From: Desulfacinum hydrothermale DSM 13146
GTDB lineage: Bacteria > Desulfobacterota > Syntrophobacteria > Syntrophobacterales > DSM-9756
Length of the DNA: 64,000 bases
Reading direction: 5' to 3'
Assembly: GCF_900176285.1 (NCBI RefSeq)
Contig: NZ_FWXF01000013.1
Span: 29,404-93,403, forward strand
This document shows, piece by piece, positions 40,607-50,364 of this stretch. Position numbers and translations under genes: made by a program. Positions within the stretch are counted from its first letter, which is position 1; every line of letters starts with the position of its first letter. The notes under the pieces were generated by a model that had not been told where the DNA came from, searched no databases, and worked only from the letters and a program-made list of their open reading frames with translations.

Positions 40607-41806
40607 ATGAAGAAACGCATGGGTTCTTTCCTTCAGCCCACCGGCAACACGGAAGGGCGCCGGGGTGGCGCCTTTCAACCATGGGTCGCCTTTCTGGCCA
40701 TGGGGCTTTGGGTTCTCCTGGGCCAGGCCCTTTCGGTCCCGGCCGCTCCCCCCGCCCACGGCGGAGGCCAACCGCTCCCGGTGGGGGTGGTTCCAGTGGT
40801 GGAACGGGACGTGAATCCGCCCGCGGAATACGTGGGGCACGTGGAAGCCATCCAGACGGTGGATCTGAAGGCCCGGGTGGAAGGGTTTTTACAGGAAGTG
40901 CGCTTTCAAGAAGGCGCTGCGATCCAGGAGGGAGACGTTCTCTATGTGATCGAGCAGGACCTGTACCAAGCGCGGGTTGCGGCCAGCAAGGCCCAGGTGG
41001 CCCAGGCTCGTGCGGTGCTGGAACGGGCCCAGCGCTATCTCAAGCGGCTTCAGGCGGCCCGACCGGCAAGTGTGCCGGCCACGGACATGGACACCGCGCT
41101 CACACAGGTCATGGAAGCACGCGCCAATCTGGAAGCGGCCAAGGCGCAACTGGCCATCGACCGGATCAACCTGGCCTACACGGTGATTCGAGCGCCCATC
41201 GGGGGACGCATCGGGCGCACCGCCTTCACCCGCGGCAACCTGGTGGGGCCCTCTTCAGGGACTCTGGCCACCGTGGTGCAGATGGATCCCATTCGGGTGG
41301 TCTATTCGGTCAGTGAAAACGATGCATCGGCCATCCAGGCGGCCTTGCGGGACGCCGCGTCCGAACCGGAAGGACGGCTTCTGACCCCCAGGCTGCGCCT
41401 CGGCGATGGGAGCACCTACCCCCACACCGGTCGCGTGGACTTCGTGGACAACCAGGTGGATGCGACCACGGCCACCCTCGCCGTCCGCGCCCGCTTCCCC
41501 AACCCGGAAGGCCGACTGATCCCCGGCCAGTACGTGACGGTGCTGGTCAAAAACCGTTCCTCCCGCCTCATGCCGGTGGTGCCTCAGGCGGCGGTGCTCG
41601 TCAACTCGCAGGGCCGTTACGTGCTGGTGGTGGATGACAAGAACCAGGTGGCGGCCCGCCCTGTCAGGCTGGGGCCTGCGCTGGAAACGCAATGGGCCGT
41701 GGAATCCGGGCTGAAACCGGGCGAAAGAGTGATTGTTCAGGGCATCCAGAAGGTGCGTCCGGGAATGACCGTTGTGCCCCGAGTCGTGCAGGGCAAAGGG
41801 AGGTAA
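40607..41806 (+). CDS. RND efflux periplasmic adaptor (membrane fusion protein)
   Basis: 399 residues. An N-terminal hydrophobic segment (FLAMGLWVLLGQALSVPAA) acts as signal or anchor without an evident lipobox Cys. Biotinyl-lipoyl halves flank a coiled-coil hairpin: EYVGHVEAIQTVDLKARVEG, VLYVIEQDLYQARVAASKA, then NLAYTVIRAPIGGRIGRTA. The beta-barrel and membrane-proximal domains follow, with YVLVVDDKNQV. It bridges the inner-membrane pump and the outer-membrane channel. ATG 40607 has AAAGGGAG ahead of it. The pump gene starts 5 bp after the stop. Confidence 0.92.
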   Translation: MKKRMGSFLQPTGNTEGRRGGAFQPWVAFLAMGLWVLLGQALSVPAAPPAHGGGQPLPVGVVPVVERDVNPPAEYVGHVEAIQTVDLKARVEGFLQEVRFQEGAAIQEGDVLYVIEQDLYQARVAASKAQVAQARAVLERAQRYLKRLQAARPASVPATDMDTALTQVMEARANLEAAKAQLAIDRINLAYTVIRAPIGGRIGRTAFTRGNLVGPSSGTLATVVQMDPIRVVYSVSENDASAIQAALRDAASEPEGRLLTPRLRLGDGSTYPHTGRVDFVDNQVDATTATLAVRARFPNPEGRLIPGQYVTVLVKNRSSRLMPVVPQAAVLVNSQGRYVLVVDDKNQVAARPVRLGPALETQWAVESGLKPGERVIVQGIQKVRPGMTVVPRVVQGKGR

Positions 41807-41811
41807 CGGCC

Positions 41812-44800
41812 ATGTTTTCGCGCATCTTCATCGAGCGCCCACGCCTGGCGGCGGTGGTTTCCATCGTCATCACCCTGGGCGGGCTCATCGCCCTTTTCAA
41901 CATCCCGGTGGCCCAGTATCCCCAAATCACCCCGCCCCAAATCTTTGTCCAAGCCGTCTACCCGGGAGCCAGCGCCCAGGTGCTGGCAGACACCGTGGCC
42001 GCGCCCATCGAAAAGGAAGTGAACGGGGTGGAAAACATGCTCTACATGTCCTCCACCTGTTCCGACAGCGGCGTCTATCAGCTTTCGGTGACCTTCGCCG
42101 TGGGCACCGACCCGGATATCGACCAGGTGAATTTGCAAAACCGGGTGCAGCTGGCCACCGCCAAACTGCCGCAGGAAGTGGTGGACCAGGGCATCACCGT
42201 GCGGCGCCGGTCCTCGGACATCATGGCCGTGGTGAGCTTTTACTCCCCCAAGGGATCCCGGGACATGCTCTATCTCAGCAACTACGTGAGCCGGTATGTG
42301 CAGGATGCCCTGGTGCGCCTTCCCGGCGTGAGCGATGTGTTCATCTTCGGGGAAAAGGAATACAGCCTGCGCATCTGGCTCAACCCGGACCGCATGACCG
42401 CCCTGGGGATCACGGCCGACGACGTGATCGGTGCCGTGCGACGCCAGAACATCCAGGCGGCCGTGGGATCCATCGGGCGGGAGCCCGTTCGGGCCGACCA
42501 GCAGCTCCAGTTCACCGTCCGAGCCCGGGGGCGCCTGCAATCCCCTGACGAGTTTGGAAACATTGTGATCCGAAGCAACGATCAGGGCGGCCTGGTGCGC
42601 CTGCGGGACGTGGCCCGGGTGGAACTGGCGGCCCGGGACTACTCCACCCAGTCCATCCTGAACGGTCGCCCCGCCGCCAGCATAGCGGTCTATCGCGCCA
42701 CGGGGGCCAATTCCCTGGACACCATGAAAGCCGTGCGGGCCGAGCTGGAAAAGATCGCCCGGGAGATGCCCGAAGATCTGGACTACCAGATCATCCTGGA
42801 CACCACCCGTTATGTGTCCGCCGCCATTCGGGAAATCCGCTTCACCCTGGTGCTCACCTTCTGCCTCGTCCTGCTGGTCAACTACATCTTTCTGCAGGAC
42901 TGGCGGGCCACGCTGGTTCCCACGGCCACCATCCCGGTTTCGCTCATCGGCACCTTCGCCGTTCTCCTGGCCCTGGGCTACAGCGCCAACACCATCTCGC
43001 TCTTCGCCCTCATCATGGCCATCGGGCTGGTGGTGGACGACTCCATCGTGGTGGTGGAAAACGTCTACCGCGTCATGGCGGAGGAGGGCCTGGTCCCCAA
43101 GGAGGCCACTATCCGGAGCATGGAACAGGTGACGGGCCCCATCATCGCCACCACCCTGGTGCTTCTCGCCATCTTCGTGCCGGTGGCCTTCATGCCGGGC
43201 ATTTCGGGCCAGCTCTACAAGCAATTCGCCGTGACCATCTGCACCTCGGTGCTCATTTCCACCCTGTGCGCCCTCACCCTGAGCCCGGCCCTGTGCGCCA
43301 CCCTGCTTCGGCCCTACCGGGCCCCGCGCCGGGGCCCCTTCGCCTGGTTCAACCGGGCCTTGGCCGTGGCCCGCCGGGGCTACGTGGCCGGATCCGGCCT
43401 GCTCATCCGCAAGGCCTTACTGGGGCTTGTGCTCCTGGCCGCCGTTCTGGCGGGCACCGGATTGCTTTTCAAGACCCGCCCCACCAGCTTCCTGCCCAAC
43501 GAAGATCAGGGCTATTTCTTCGTCAACACCCAGCTTCCGGAAGGCGCCTCCCTGGCGCGCACCAGCGCCGTCATGGAACGGATCACGGCGGAAATAAAAT
43601 CCCTCGCCGGGGTCAAGGACGTGATCGGGGTGAGCGGGTTCAGTCTGCTGAGCGGTCAAGCGGCCAATGTGGGACTCGGCGTCGCCATCCTCAAGCCCTG
43701 GGACGAGAGGCAGGGCGCCGGTCTGCATGTGGACGCCATCGTAAGGCGCACCCAGGGGATCCTGGCCGCGATTCCCGAAGCCAATTCCTTTGCCTTCGCC
43801 CCACCGCCCATCTTCGGCCTGGGCCGTAGCGGGGGCTTCGATTTCCGCCTTCTGGCCAGGGAGGGCCAAAGCCCTCAGGAGCTCTTCGGCGTGGCCATGT
43901 CGCTCATGATGGCCGCCAACCAGAACCCTGTGCTCTCCCGGGTCTTCACCACCTACACGGCCAACACGCCCCAGATTTTCCTCAACGTGGACCGGACCCG
44001 CGCCGAGTACCTGAAGGTGCCCGTGAGCCGCATCTTCTCCACGCTCCAGGCCCAACTGGGGTCCAGCTACGTCAACGACTTCAACCTGTTCGACCGAACC
44101 TACCAGGTGAAGGTCCAGGCGGAATCGTCCTTCCGGGACGACATTTCGGATATCCAGCGTCTCTATGTGCGAAGCGACACGGGCCGGATGATCCCCTTGA
44201 GCAGCCTGGCGACCCTGTCCACGACCCTCAGCCCCCAGCTGGTCACGCGATACAACCTGTTTCCCAGCGCGGACTTCAACGGTCAGGCGGCTCCAGGCTA
44301 CTCCTCCGGGCAGGCCATGGACGCCATGGAGCAGGTGGCGGCCAAGGTGCTTCCGCCCGGCTACGGTTTTCAATGGTCGTCCGCTTCCTACCAGGAAAAG
44401 CAGGCCTCCGGGCAGGTGGTCTGGCTCTTTGCCCTGGCCGTTGTCTTCGGCTATCTCTTCCTGGTGGGCCAGTATGAAAGCTGGAACATCCCGCTGGCCA
44501 TCATCTTCTACATCCCCGTGGCGGCCTTGGGCGCCCTGGCCGGCCTGGCTCTTCTGGGCATGTCGCTGAGCATCTACGCCCAGATCGGCTTGGTGCTCCT
44601 GGTGGGCCTGGCCGCCAAAAACGCCATCCTGATCGTGGAATTCGCCCGGGACAGCCGCCAGCAAGGCCAATCCGTCCAGGAAGCCGCCTTGACGGCGGCC
44701 GCCCTGCGGTTCCGGCCCGTGCTCATGACCGCCTTCACCTTCATCCTGGGTGTGGCGCCCATGGTGATCGCCACGGGCGCCGGGGCGGGAAGCCGCCGGG

Positions 44801-44946
44801 CCATCGGCACCACGGTCTTTTCCGGCATGCTGGTCTGCACGGTACTCGGCATCTTCCTCATTCCTTTCCTCTTTTACGCCTTCCAGACGGTACGGGAGAA
44901 AGGCCATGCGTGGCGGCGGAGCAAGGAGCAAGGAAGCAAAGGTTAA
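41812..44946 (+). CDS. RND multidrug efflux pump, AcrB/MexB (HAE1) family
   Basis: 1044 residues, the full HAE1 length. It opens with FSRIFIERPRLAAVVSIVI and has twelve predicted membrane helices and two large periplasmic loops. The proton-relay motif is visible in TM4 (ALIMAIGLVVDDSIVVVENVYR, with the double Asp), and ATVYPGAS-type sequences (QAVYPGASAQVLADTVAAPIE) and the C-terminal LLVGLAAKNAILIVEFA are typical. It pumps drugs, bile-salt-like or solvent compounds using the proton gradient. ATG 41812 follows GGGAGGTAAC. Confidence 0.95.
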   Translation: MFSRIFIERPRLAAVVSIVITLGGLIALFNIPVAQYPQITPPQIFVQAVYPGASAQVLADTVAAPIEKEVNGVENMLYMSSTCSDSGVYQLSVTFAVGTDPDIDQVNLQNRVQLATAKLPQEVVDQGITVRRRSSDIMAVVSFYSPKGSRDMLYLSNYVSRYVQDALVRLPGVSDVFIFGEKEYSLRIWLNPDRMTALGITADDVIGAVRRQNIQAAVGSIGREPVRADQQLQFTVRARGRLQSPDEFGNIVIRSNDQGGLVRLRDVARVELAARDYSTQSILNGRPAASIAVYRATGANSLDTMKAVRAELEKIAREMPEDLDYQIILDTTRYVSAAIREIRFTLVLTFCLVLLVNYIFLQDWRATLVPTATIPVSLIGTFAVLLALGYSANTISLFALIMAIGLVVDDSIVVVENVYRVMAEEGLVPKEATIRSMEQVTGPIIATTLVLLAIFVPVAFMPGISGQLYKQFAVTICTSVLISTLCALTLSPALCATLLRPYRAPRRGPFAWFNRALAVARRGYVAGSGLLIRKALLGLVLLAAVLAGTGLLFKTRPTSFLPNEDQGYFFVNTQLPEGASLARTSAVMERITAEIKSLAGVKDVIGVSGFSLLSGQAANVGLGVAILKPWDERQGAGLHVDAIVRRTQGILAAIPEANSFAFAPPPIFGLGRSGGFDFRLLAREGQSPQELFGVAMSLMMAANQNPVLSRVFTTYTANTPQIFLNVDRTRAEYLKVPVSRIFSTLQAQLGSSYVNDFNLFDRTYQVKVQAESSFRDDISDIQRLYVRSDTGRMIPLSSLATLSTTLSPQLVTRYNLFPSADFNGQAAPGYSSGQAMDAMEQVAAKVLPPGYGFQWSSASYQEKQASGQVVWLFALAVVFGYLFLVGQYESWNIPLAIIFYIPVAALGALAGLALLGMSLSIYAQIGLVLLVGLAAKNAILIVEFARDSRQQGQSVQEAALTAAALRFRPVLMTAFTFILGVAPMVIATGAGAGSRRAIGTTVFSGMLVCTVLGIFLIPFLFYAFQTVREKGHAWRRSKEQGSKG

Positions 44947-44953
44947 AGGATCC

Positions 44954-46441
44954 ATGACGATGCAAAGGCCCTGGAAACACGATGGGAACCGACGCCCAAT
45001 GGCCCACACGGCGGCCCTGCTGCTCGTGGCGGTCGTCCTGGTGGGTTGTGCCACGGTGGGCCCCGACTACAGTCCTCCCGCCATGAAGGCGCCTCCCACC
45101 TGGCAGGCCGACGGCGGGGATCGCTGGAACGAGAGCCCCCCGCCCCCCCAAAGCCTGGCCCGGTGGTGGGACACCCTGGGCGATCCGGTGCTGACCCGCC
45201 TGGTGCAGGAGGCCCTGAGCGGCAACCTGGATCTCAAGAGCGCTGAGGCGAGGATTCGGGAAGCCAGAGCCCTTCGCGGGATCCAGCGGGCGTCCCTCTT
45301 TCCTTCCGTGGATGGGTCCGCAACGGCCCTTCGACAGCGCACCAGCCAAAACGGCACCGCCGGAAGCGGGGTGGAAACGGACTTTTATCAGGCGGGATTC
45401 GACGCCGGCTGGGAACTGGATCTTTTCGGAGGCAACCGACGAGCCCTGGAAGCGGCCCAGGCGGATTGGGAGGCGGCACAGGCCTTTCGCAACGAGGTGC
45501 AGGCGAGCCTGGCCGCCGAGGTGGCCCGAAACTACGTGGAGCTGCGAACCTACCAGGAACGATTGGCCCTGGCGCGGACCAACATTGGGATTCAAAAAGC
45601 CACCTATGAGCTGAATCTTTCCCGGTTCCAGGCCGGTCTGATCGATGAGCTGCCTCTCCAGCAGTCGCTCTACAACCTGGAACACACCCGCTCTCAGGTG
45701 CCCACGTTGCAAGCGGGCCTCCAAGCCTCCAAGAACCGACTGGCCGTGCTCCTGGGAAAAGCCCCGGGCAAACTGGATTCCCTTCTGTCACAACGCGCGC
45801 CCATCCCGGCGGCGCCTCCCTCGCTGGCCGTGGGAATCCCCGCCGAAGCCCTCCGACGCCGCCCCGACGTGCGCCGCGCAGAACGGGAACTGGCTGCGGC
45901 CACGGCCCGGGTCGGGGAAGCGACCGCGGATCTTTATCCCAAGCTTCGGCTGGTGGGAACCATCGGCCTGGAATCTCTTTTGAGCGGGAACCTGCTGGAA
46001 TGGGCCAGCCGATTCTGGAGCGTGGGGCCGGCCGCGGCCTGGAAGATCTTCGACGCGGGAGCCATCCGAAAGACCATCCAGGTTCGCAACGCGCAGCAGG
46101 AACAGGCCCTTTTGAACTACGAGGCCACGGTGCTGAAGGCCCTGGAGGAGGTGGAAAACGCCCTGACCACCTACGCCAAGGAAGAGCAACGGCTGGAACG
46201 CCTGGAAAAAGCGGTGGAAGCGGCCCGAAAAGCGGAAGCGGCCGCCCGGGACCGCTACCAGGCGGGACTCGTGGATTTTACCGATGTGCTGGACACCCAG
46301 CGCACGCTCCAGTCCTTTCAGGACGAGATGGCCCAGAGTCGCGGGGCGGCGATCACCAACCTCATCCGGCTCTACAAGGCCCTGGGCGGAGGATGGACGC
46401 CGGAACCGGCCCCGAGCGGCGAAGAGGCTGTCCGAAAATAA
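44954..46441 (+). CDS. Outer-membrane efflux lipoprotein, OprM/NodT family
   Basis: 495 residues. Lipoprotein signal ending in LLVAVVLVGC (lipobox), then the family opening ATVGPDYSPP. Two repeated helical/beta halves follow, with VQEALSGNLDLKSAEARIREARA and RYQAGLVDFTDVLDTQRTLQSFQD as the two corresponding motifs. It forms the trimeric exit duct for the RND pump. Start ATG 44954 lies 7 bp after the pump stop; ATG 44960 is equally possible. A GCGGGGCCCCGC palindrome followed by CGGGCGGTTTT just after the gene (about 46489-46506) may be the terminator. Confidence 0.92.
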   Translation: MTMQRPWKHDGNRRPMAHTAALLLVAVVLVGCATVGPDYSPPAMKAPPTWQADGGDRWNESPPPPQSLARWWDTLGDPVLTRLVQEALSGNLDLKSAEARIREARALRGIQRASLFPSVDGSATALRQRTSQNGTAGSGVETDFYQAGFDAGWELDLFGGNRRALEAAQADWEAAQAFRNEVQASLAAEVARNYVELRTYQERLALARTNIGIQKATYELNLSRFQAGLIDELPLQQSLYNLEHTRSQVPTLQAGLQASKNRLAVLLGKAPGKLDSLLSQRAPIPAAPPSLAVGIPAEALRRRPDVRRAERELAAATARVGEATADLYPKLRLVGTIGLESLLSGNLLEWASRFWSVGPAAAWKIFDAGAIRKTIQVRNAQQEQALLNYEATVLKALEEVENALTTYAKEEQRLERLEKAVEAARKAEAAARDRYQAGLVDFTDVLDTQRTLQSFQDEMAQSRGAAITNLIRLYKALGGGWTPEPAPSGEEAVRK

Positions 46442-46582
46442 CACACCGGCTCCACAGGCCGGGAAATCTCCCTTGCCTTCGTTCCCGCGGGGCCCCGCCG
46501 GGCGGTTTTCCAAACGTTTCCGACCATCCTCCCCACCTAGATGGATCCAGGCTTCGCGCTTGATCGTCAGGCGCGGCCCGGC

Positions 46583-47329
46583 TCACGAGCCTTCGTTGAC
46601 CTGGGCAAGGACTTCCCAGACCCTTTGCACCTCGGGTGCCAGGTGCCATTCTTCCGGGCGGGTGACGTAATCTTCCGCCCCCCGGGCGAAGCGATAGAAG
46701 TGGACCGTGCAGCCCCGGTATTCTTCGTTGTCGCCGTTCCAGCGCACAAAGTTTCCGGGAAAGATCCCTGCGATCTTCCAGCCTCCCTTGAGGCACCACC
46801 GCTGGGTGATGTCATGCCAGGTTTCGCAGAAGGTGGTGAAATATTCCGCCCCGGTGCCCGCGGCAATCTTTCGCGCGAATCGGCGGACCTCGTCCGTGAG
46901 CCTCCTTTGACGAAAGCCGGGGAGCGTGGCCACAAAGGAAAACTCCACCTGAAGATTTCGTTCGAACTTGGTGAGCACCGAGCTGGACAAAACCTGGCCG
47001 GTTTCCACCTCTTCCAGCACCACCATGCAATAGACCTTGGAACGCCCATCCTCTTCCCACCGGTCCCACAGGGCCACCCACCGTTCGTACTGGTCCGGAT
47101 CCAGTAAGAATTCATGGGGGGATCCGTAGAGCTCCGGGTATCCCAGACGCCAGAGCCGTGCGGCGGCTTCGATGAGGTCCCGGCGCAGAAGCCCAACGCG
47201 GTATTTCCCCTCTTCCAACAAAACGGGGTCCTGCCTGGGCCAGATGATCTTTTTTTCGGTCACGGGACGCATCCGGCAGGTGGTCCCCATCTTTCGGTAA
47301 GGACGACTCTCTTCCATGGAAATGCCCAT
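46583..47329 (-). CDS. GNAT-like acyltransferase-fold protein, unknown substrate
   Basis: 248 residues, tentatively a GCN5-related N-acetyltransferase fold: LSSSVLTKFERNLQVEFSFVATLPGFRQRRLTDEV resembles strands 4-5 and the acetyl-CoA loop, with RQRRLT in place of the usual Q-x-x-G-x-G/A. AGTGAEYFTTFCETWHDITQ follows as the next helix/strand. No signal peptide. ATG 47329 follows AAGGAGGGCTC. It lies 44 bp downstream of the fused acyl-CoA synthetase gene in the same direction, a partnership reminiscent of protein acetyltransferases in which both parts are fused (inference). Confidence 0.6.
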   Translation of the reverse strand: MGISMEESRPYRKMGTTCRMRPVTEKKIIWPRQDPVLLEEGKYRVGLLRRDLIEAAARLWRLGYPELYGSPHEFLLDPDQYERWVALWDRWEEDGRSKVYCMVVLEEVETGQVLSSSVLTKFERNLQVEFSFVATLPGFRQRRLTDEVRRFARKIAAGTGAEYFTTFCETWHDITQRWCLKGGWKIAGIFPGNFVRWNGDNEEYRGCTVHFYRFARGAEDYVTRPEEWHLAPEVQRVWEVLAQVNEGS

Positions 47330-47373
47330 GAGCCCTCCTTTCTTTGGCTTGGGATCCTCGATCGGTGGCCCCG

Positions 47374-49512
47374 TCACCAGCTCATGCGGGCGTCCACCAC
47401 CGTGTAGGTGTCGTCGTGGCAGATGACCGGGTTGCAGTCCAGCTCCCCGATGGAAAAACGGTCCATGAGATGAGAGACGGTGACGATGAGGCGCGCGAGC
47501 GCATCTTTATTCACCGGGGGTGAGCCCCGGAGGCCGTCCAAGACGGCCGCCCCCTGGATCTGCTCCATCATCTCCCGAGCGTCCGCTTCGGTGGCGGGAG
47601 CCAAGCGAAACGCCACATCCTTGAGGGCTTCCACCCAGATACCGCCCAGGCCGAACATGACCACCGGGCCGGCCTGGGGATCCCGGATCCCGCCCACGAT
47701 GACCTCCGTTCCCGCCGGCACCATGGGCTGCACGCACACCCCTTCCACCCGGGCATGGGGCGCCTGGCGGGCCACGGTTTCCATCATGCGCCGGTAGGCC
47801 CGGCGAAGCGCCTCCTCATCCGGAATGTGAAGCGCCACGCCACCCACGTCGCTTTTGTGGACAATGTCTTCCGAAGCGATTTTCAGCGCCACCGGATAAC
47901 CAATCTCACGGGCGGCAAAAACCGCCGCGTCCTCGCCGGTAGCCAAAACGGTGGGGGCGGTTCGGATGCCGGCCCCTTCCAGGATGCGCTTCGCCTGGTG
48001 CTCCAAAAGGTGTGCCTGGCCCGAGGCTCGAAGGTTCTCCACCAGATCCGAAAGCTCCTGCGGAAAGTGGGGCGGAGGCGCGGGATCTTTCGGGCGCTCT
48101 TGGAGCCGAGACACCCGATAGAGGTTGGCCAGAGCCACGGCGGCCCGTTCCGCCGTGGGATAGGCCGCTACCCCGGCCCGCATCCAGGCGCCGAATTCCT
48201 CATGGGCATCGGCGGGCGCTCCCCAGGCCACCACGGCGGGCTTTCCGGACCGCGCCGCCACCTGGCCGAATCTCTCCGTTGGAAAGGCATCCACGTTGGG
48301 GTCTCCCAGGCCCGACATGCACACGGCCAGCGCCGCATCCACCCCGGGATCCTCTGCCAGAAGATCCAACACATCCACATAAAGGCAGCGATCCAGGTAC
48401 CCGAAGGTGGTGAGGTCCACCGGATTGTTCGGCGGCATGAAGGACGCCAGAACCCCCTTGGAAACCAACGCCTCCTTGGTGGCCTCACTGAGATCCGCCA
48501 GGACCAGGCCGCTTCGGGCCAGGATGTCCGAGGCCAGGACGGCGGGCCCGGCCGTGTGGGTGATCACGCCCACCCGGTTGCCCCGAGGTGGAGGGCTGAG
48601 GGACAGGACCCTGGCCGTATCCACCAGTTCTTCAATGGTACGCACCTGCACCAGGCCCGCCTGGCGGAAGGCGGCTTCATAAACCGCCTGGGCCCCGGCC
48701 ATGCTCCCCGTGTGGGAGCGGGCCACCTTGCGACCTGCCTCCGTGTACCCCGCTCCCAGAACCACCACCGGTTTGACGGCCGCACACCGTCTGGCGGCAT
48801 CAAAGAAACACCGCACATCGTCCAGCCCCTCGATGAAAAGGGCCACCACGGCCGTGTGGGGATCCTGGGCGCAGAAATTGAGGATGTCGGCAAATTCCAC
48901 GTTGGCCCGGTTGCCCAGACACACCAGGGTGCCCAGGGGGAGATCATCTTGAACAAACCGGATGGCACCGAAGCCCGCCACCCCTCCGCTTTGGCTGACC
49001 AGCGTGATGGCCCCGGGTTCCGTGAATAGATCCGACAAGACGGGCATGAATGTGGCGTTCATGCGGCTCTGGGCCCTGAAAAACCCCAGGGTGTTGGGCC
49101 CGATGATTTTCACCCCCGCCTCGTCGGCCATGGCCCTGAGCCTCTGCTGATCGCGGCGTCCCTCCTCCCCCGCTTCCCGGAATCCGGCCGTAAAGATGAC
49201 GACTCCCCGGCATCCCTTGGCCACGGCCGCTTGAAAGGTCTTCAGGACGTGCTGCTGGGGAACGGCGAAAAGAAAGAGATCCACGGCATCGTCCGGGATG
49301 GCCTCGATGGACGGATAGGCCGTCCGGCCCAGAATCTCCTGCGCTCCTCCCGCATGGACCGGGTAGACCTTGTCCACGCGGGAAGCCAAGGCCGAACGGA
49401 GCACAAAGTTTCCCACCTTGCCGCCGTGGGTGGAAGCCCCCACCACCGCCACCGATCTCGGGGAAAACATGGCAAAAAAAGCATCAAGACCTTCGCCGTT
49501 GTTCTTTTGCAT
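47374..49512 (-). CDS. Acetyl/acyl-CoA synthetase (ADP-forming), fused alpha-beta chains
   Basis: 712 residues. The N-terminal CoA-binding domain (SVAVVGASTHGGKVGNFVLR) and succinyl-CoA-ligase-like domains have IIGPNTLGFF and VSQSGGVAGFG. The phosphohistidine loop is intact in ARSHTGSMAGAQAVYEAAF. The C-terminal ATP-grasp (beta) part begins with EHQAKRILEGAGI and has GYPVALKIASEDIVHKSDVGGV and VMFGLGGIWVEALKD. It converts acyl-CoA, ADP and phosphate to acid, CoA and ATP, or works in reverse. The same architecture is used by protein-acetyltransferase systems. ATG 49512 (MQKNNGEGLDAFFA) was chosen; the 80-residue extension upstream is Arg/Pro-rich and unlikely to be coding. Confidence 0.88.
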   Translation of the reverse strand: MQKNNGEGLDAFFAMFSPRSVAVVGASTHGGKVGNFVLRSALASRVDKVYPVHAGGAQEILGRTAYPSIEAIPDDAVDLFLFAVPQQHVLKTFQAAVAKGCRGVVIFTAGFREAGEEGRRDQQRLRAMADEAGVKIIGPNTLGFFRAQSRMNATFMPVLSDLFTEPGAITLVSQSGGVAGFGAIRFVQDDLPLGTLVCLGNRANVEFADILNFCAQDPHTAVVALFIEGLDDVRCFFDAARRCAAVKPVVVLGAGYTEAGRKVARSHTGSMAGAQAVYEAAFRQAGLVQVRTIEELVDTARVLSLSPPPRGNRVGVITHTAGPAVLASDILARSGLVLADLSEATKEALVSKGVLASFMPPNNPVDLTTFGYLDRCLYVDVLDLLAEDPGVDAALAVCMSGLGDPNVDAFPTERFGQVAARSGKPAVVAWGAPADAHEEFGAWMRAGVAAYPTAERAAVALANLYRVSRLQERPKDPAPPPHFPQELSDLVENLRASGQAHLLEHQAKRILEGAGIRTAPTVLATGEDAAVFAAREIGYPVALKIASEDIVHKSDVGGVALHIPDEEALRRAYRRMMETVARQAPHARVEGVCVQPMVPAGTEVIVGGIRDPQAGPVVMFGLGGIWVEALKDVAFRLAPATEADAREMMEQIQGAAVLDGLRGSPPVNKDALARLIVTVSHLMDRFSIGELDCNPVICHDDTYTVVDARMSW

Positions 49513-49926
49513 CCTGTCCCTCCTGGTCTCGGAGCATGCACCCAATAGGATCTTGGGGCAAAACCCGCCTGGATGACGACCCAACGAACGCCCTTTGCAC
49601 CGCACCGCGATGTCCGGAACCACCCGGCGGATGTGAAAACGACGGCCGCATGCGGCGTTACCGGAAGATCCGCAGCCGACGGGCCAATCGGCGATCCTTC
49701 CACCTGGTGGCTTGAAGGCCCCACGGCATGGGATTTCCCCTCTATCGGTCATTCACACGGTTTTTGACGATGTGTGGGCCCAGATGGTCCTGGAGATGTG
49801 GCCACGCCCCCAACAACAAGCGCCTTGGGATGGAACAGGGAATCCACGGCAGAGTTCACACTCCCTGCCCGAGAAGCCATACCTTGACGGAAGGACGCGG
49901 CTCATGGGAAGGTCCAGCCCGGCACA
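49513..49926. other. 414-bp intergenic region, no gene seen
   Basis: Between the acyl-CoA synthetase start and the thioesterase stop (same direction). Short frames lack protein character. Must contain the synthetase promoter, but no clear -35/-10 pair was found. Confidence 0.4.
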
Positions 49927-50346
49927 TCACGCCTTGGGGCGCAGCAATCGAAAGGTGGCCATACCGGCGGCCGCCAAGGTGTGGTCTTCCAAGTGCACTT
50001 CGATGTAGCTTGTGGCCACACTGGCGCCGGAACGGAGCACCGTGCCCGTGGCCAGCACCGTTTCGCGTATGGGTTCCAGAAAATTGATCTTGAGCTCGAT
50101 GGTGGGCGCCACCCAGCCGGGGGGCACCGTGGTGAGCACCGCCAGCCCTCCTGCGGCATCGGCCACCGCGGTGACGAATCCTCCTTGAAGCATGCCGAGA
50201 GAGTTACAAAACTCGGGACGAAACGGAAGCTCCAGGCACGCACGCCCTTGGCTTAGATCCACCAACCGAGCCCCGATGGATTGCAAAGCCGGAACCTTTT
50301 CCACCCGTTGCCAGATATGTTCCAGATCCAATGCCGCCACCTCCAT
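49927..50346 (-). CDS. PaaI-type hotdog-fold thioesterase
   Basis: 139 residues with the hotdog pattern: ARLVDLSQGRACLELPFRPEFCNSLGMLQGGFVTAVADAAGGLAV read in segments. The catalytic region LGMLQGGFVTAVAD has Gln-Gly-Gly where many PaaI proteins have HGG. The second half TIELKINFLEPIRETVLATGTVLR is standard. It hydrolyses acyl-CoA thioesters, substrate unknown. The gene lies 18 bp downstream of the flavoprotein gene at 50365, so they may be one transcript. Confidence 0.85.
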   Translation of the reverse strand: MEVAALDLEHIWQRVEKVPALQSIGARLVDLSQGRACLELPFRPEFCNSLGMLQGGFVTAVADAAGGLAVLTTVPPGWVAPTIELKINFLEPIRETVLATGTVLRSGASVATSYIEVHLEDHTLAAAGMATFRLLRPKA

Positions 50347-50364
50347 GTTCGCCCATCCAGTCGC

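Noticed and set aside
43417..45054. Very long open frame antisense to the RND pump gene (also 41737-43224 minus)
   Set aside because: High-GC genes give long shadow frames; composition is His/Gln/Gly-rich with no domain, while the sense strand is a complete AcrB-type pump.
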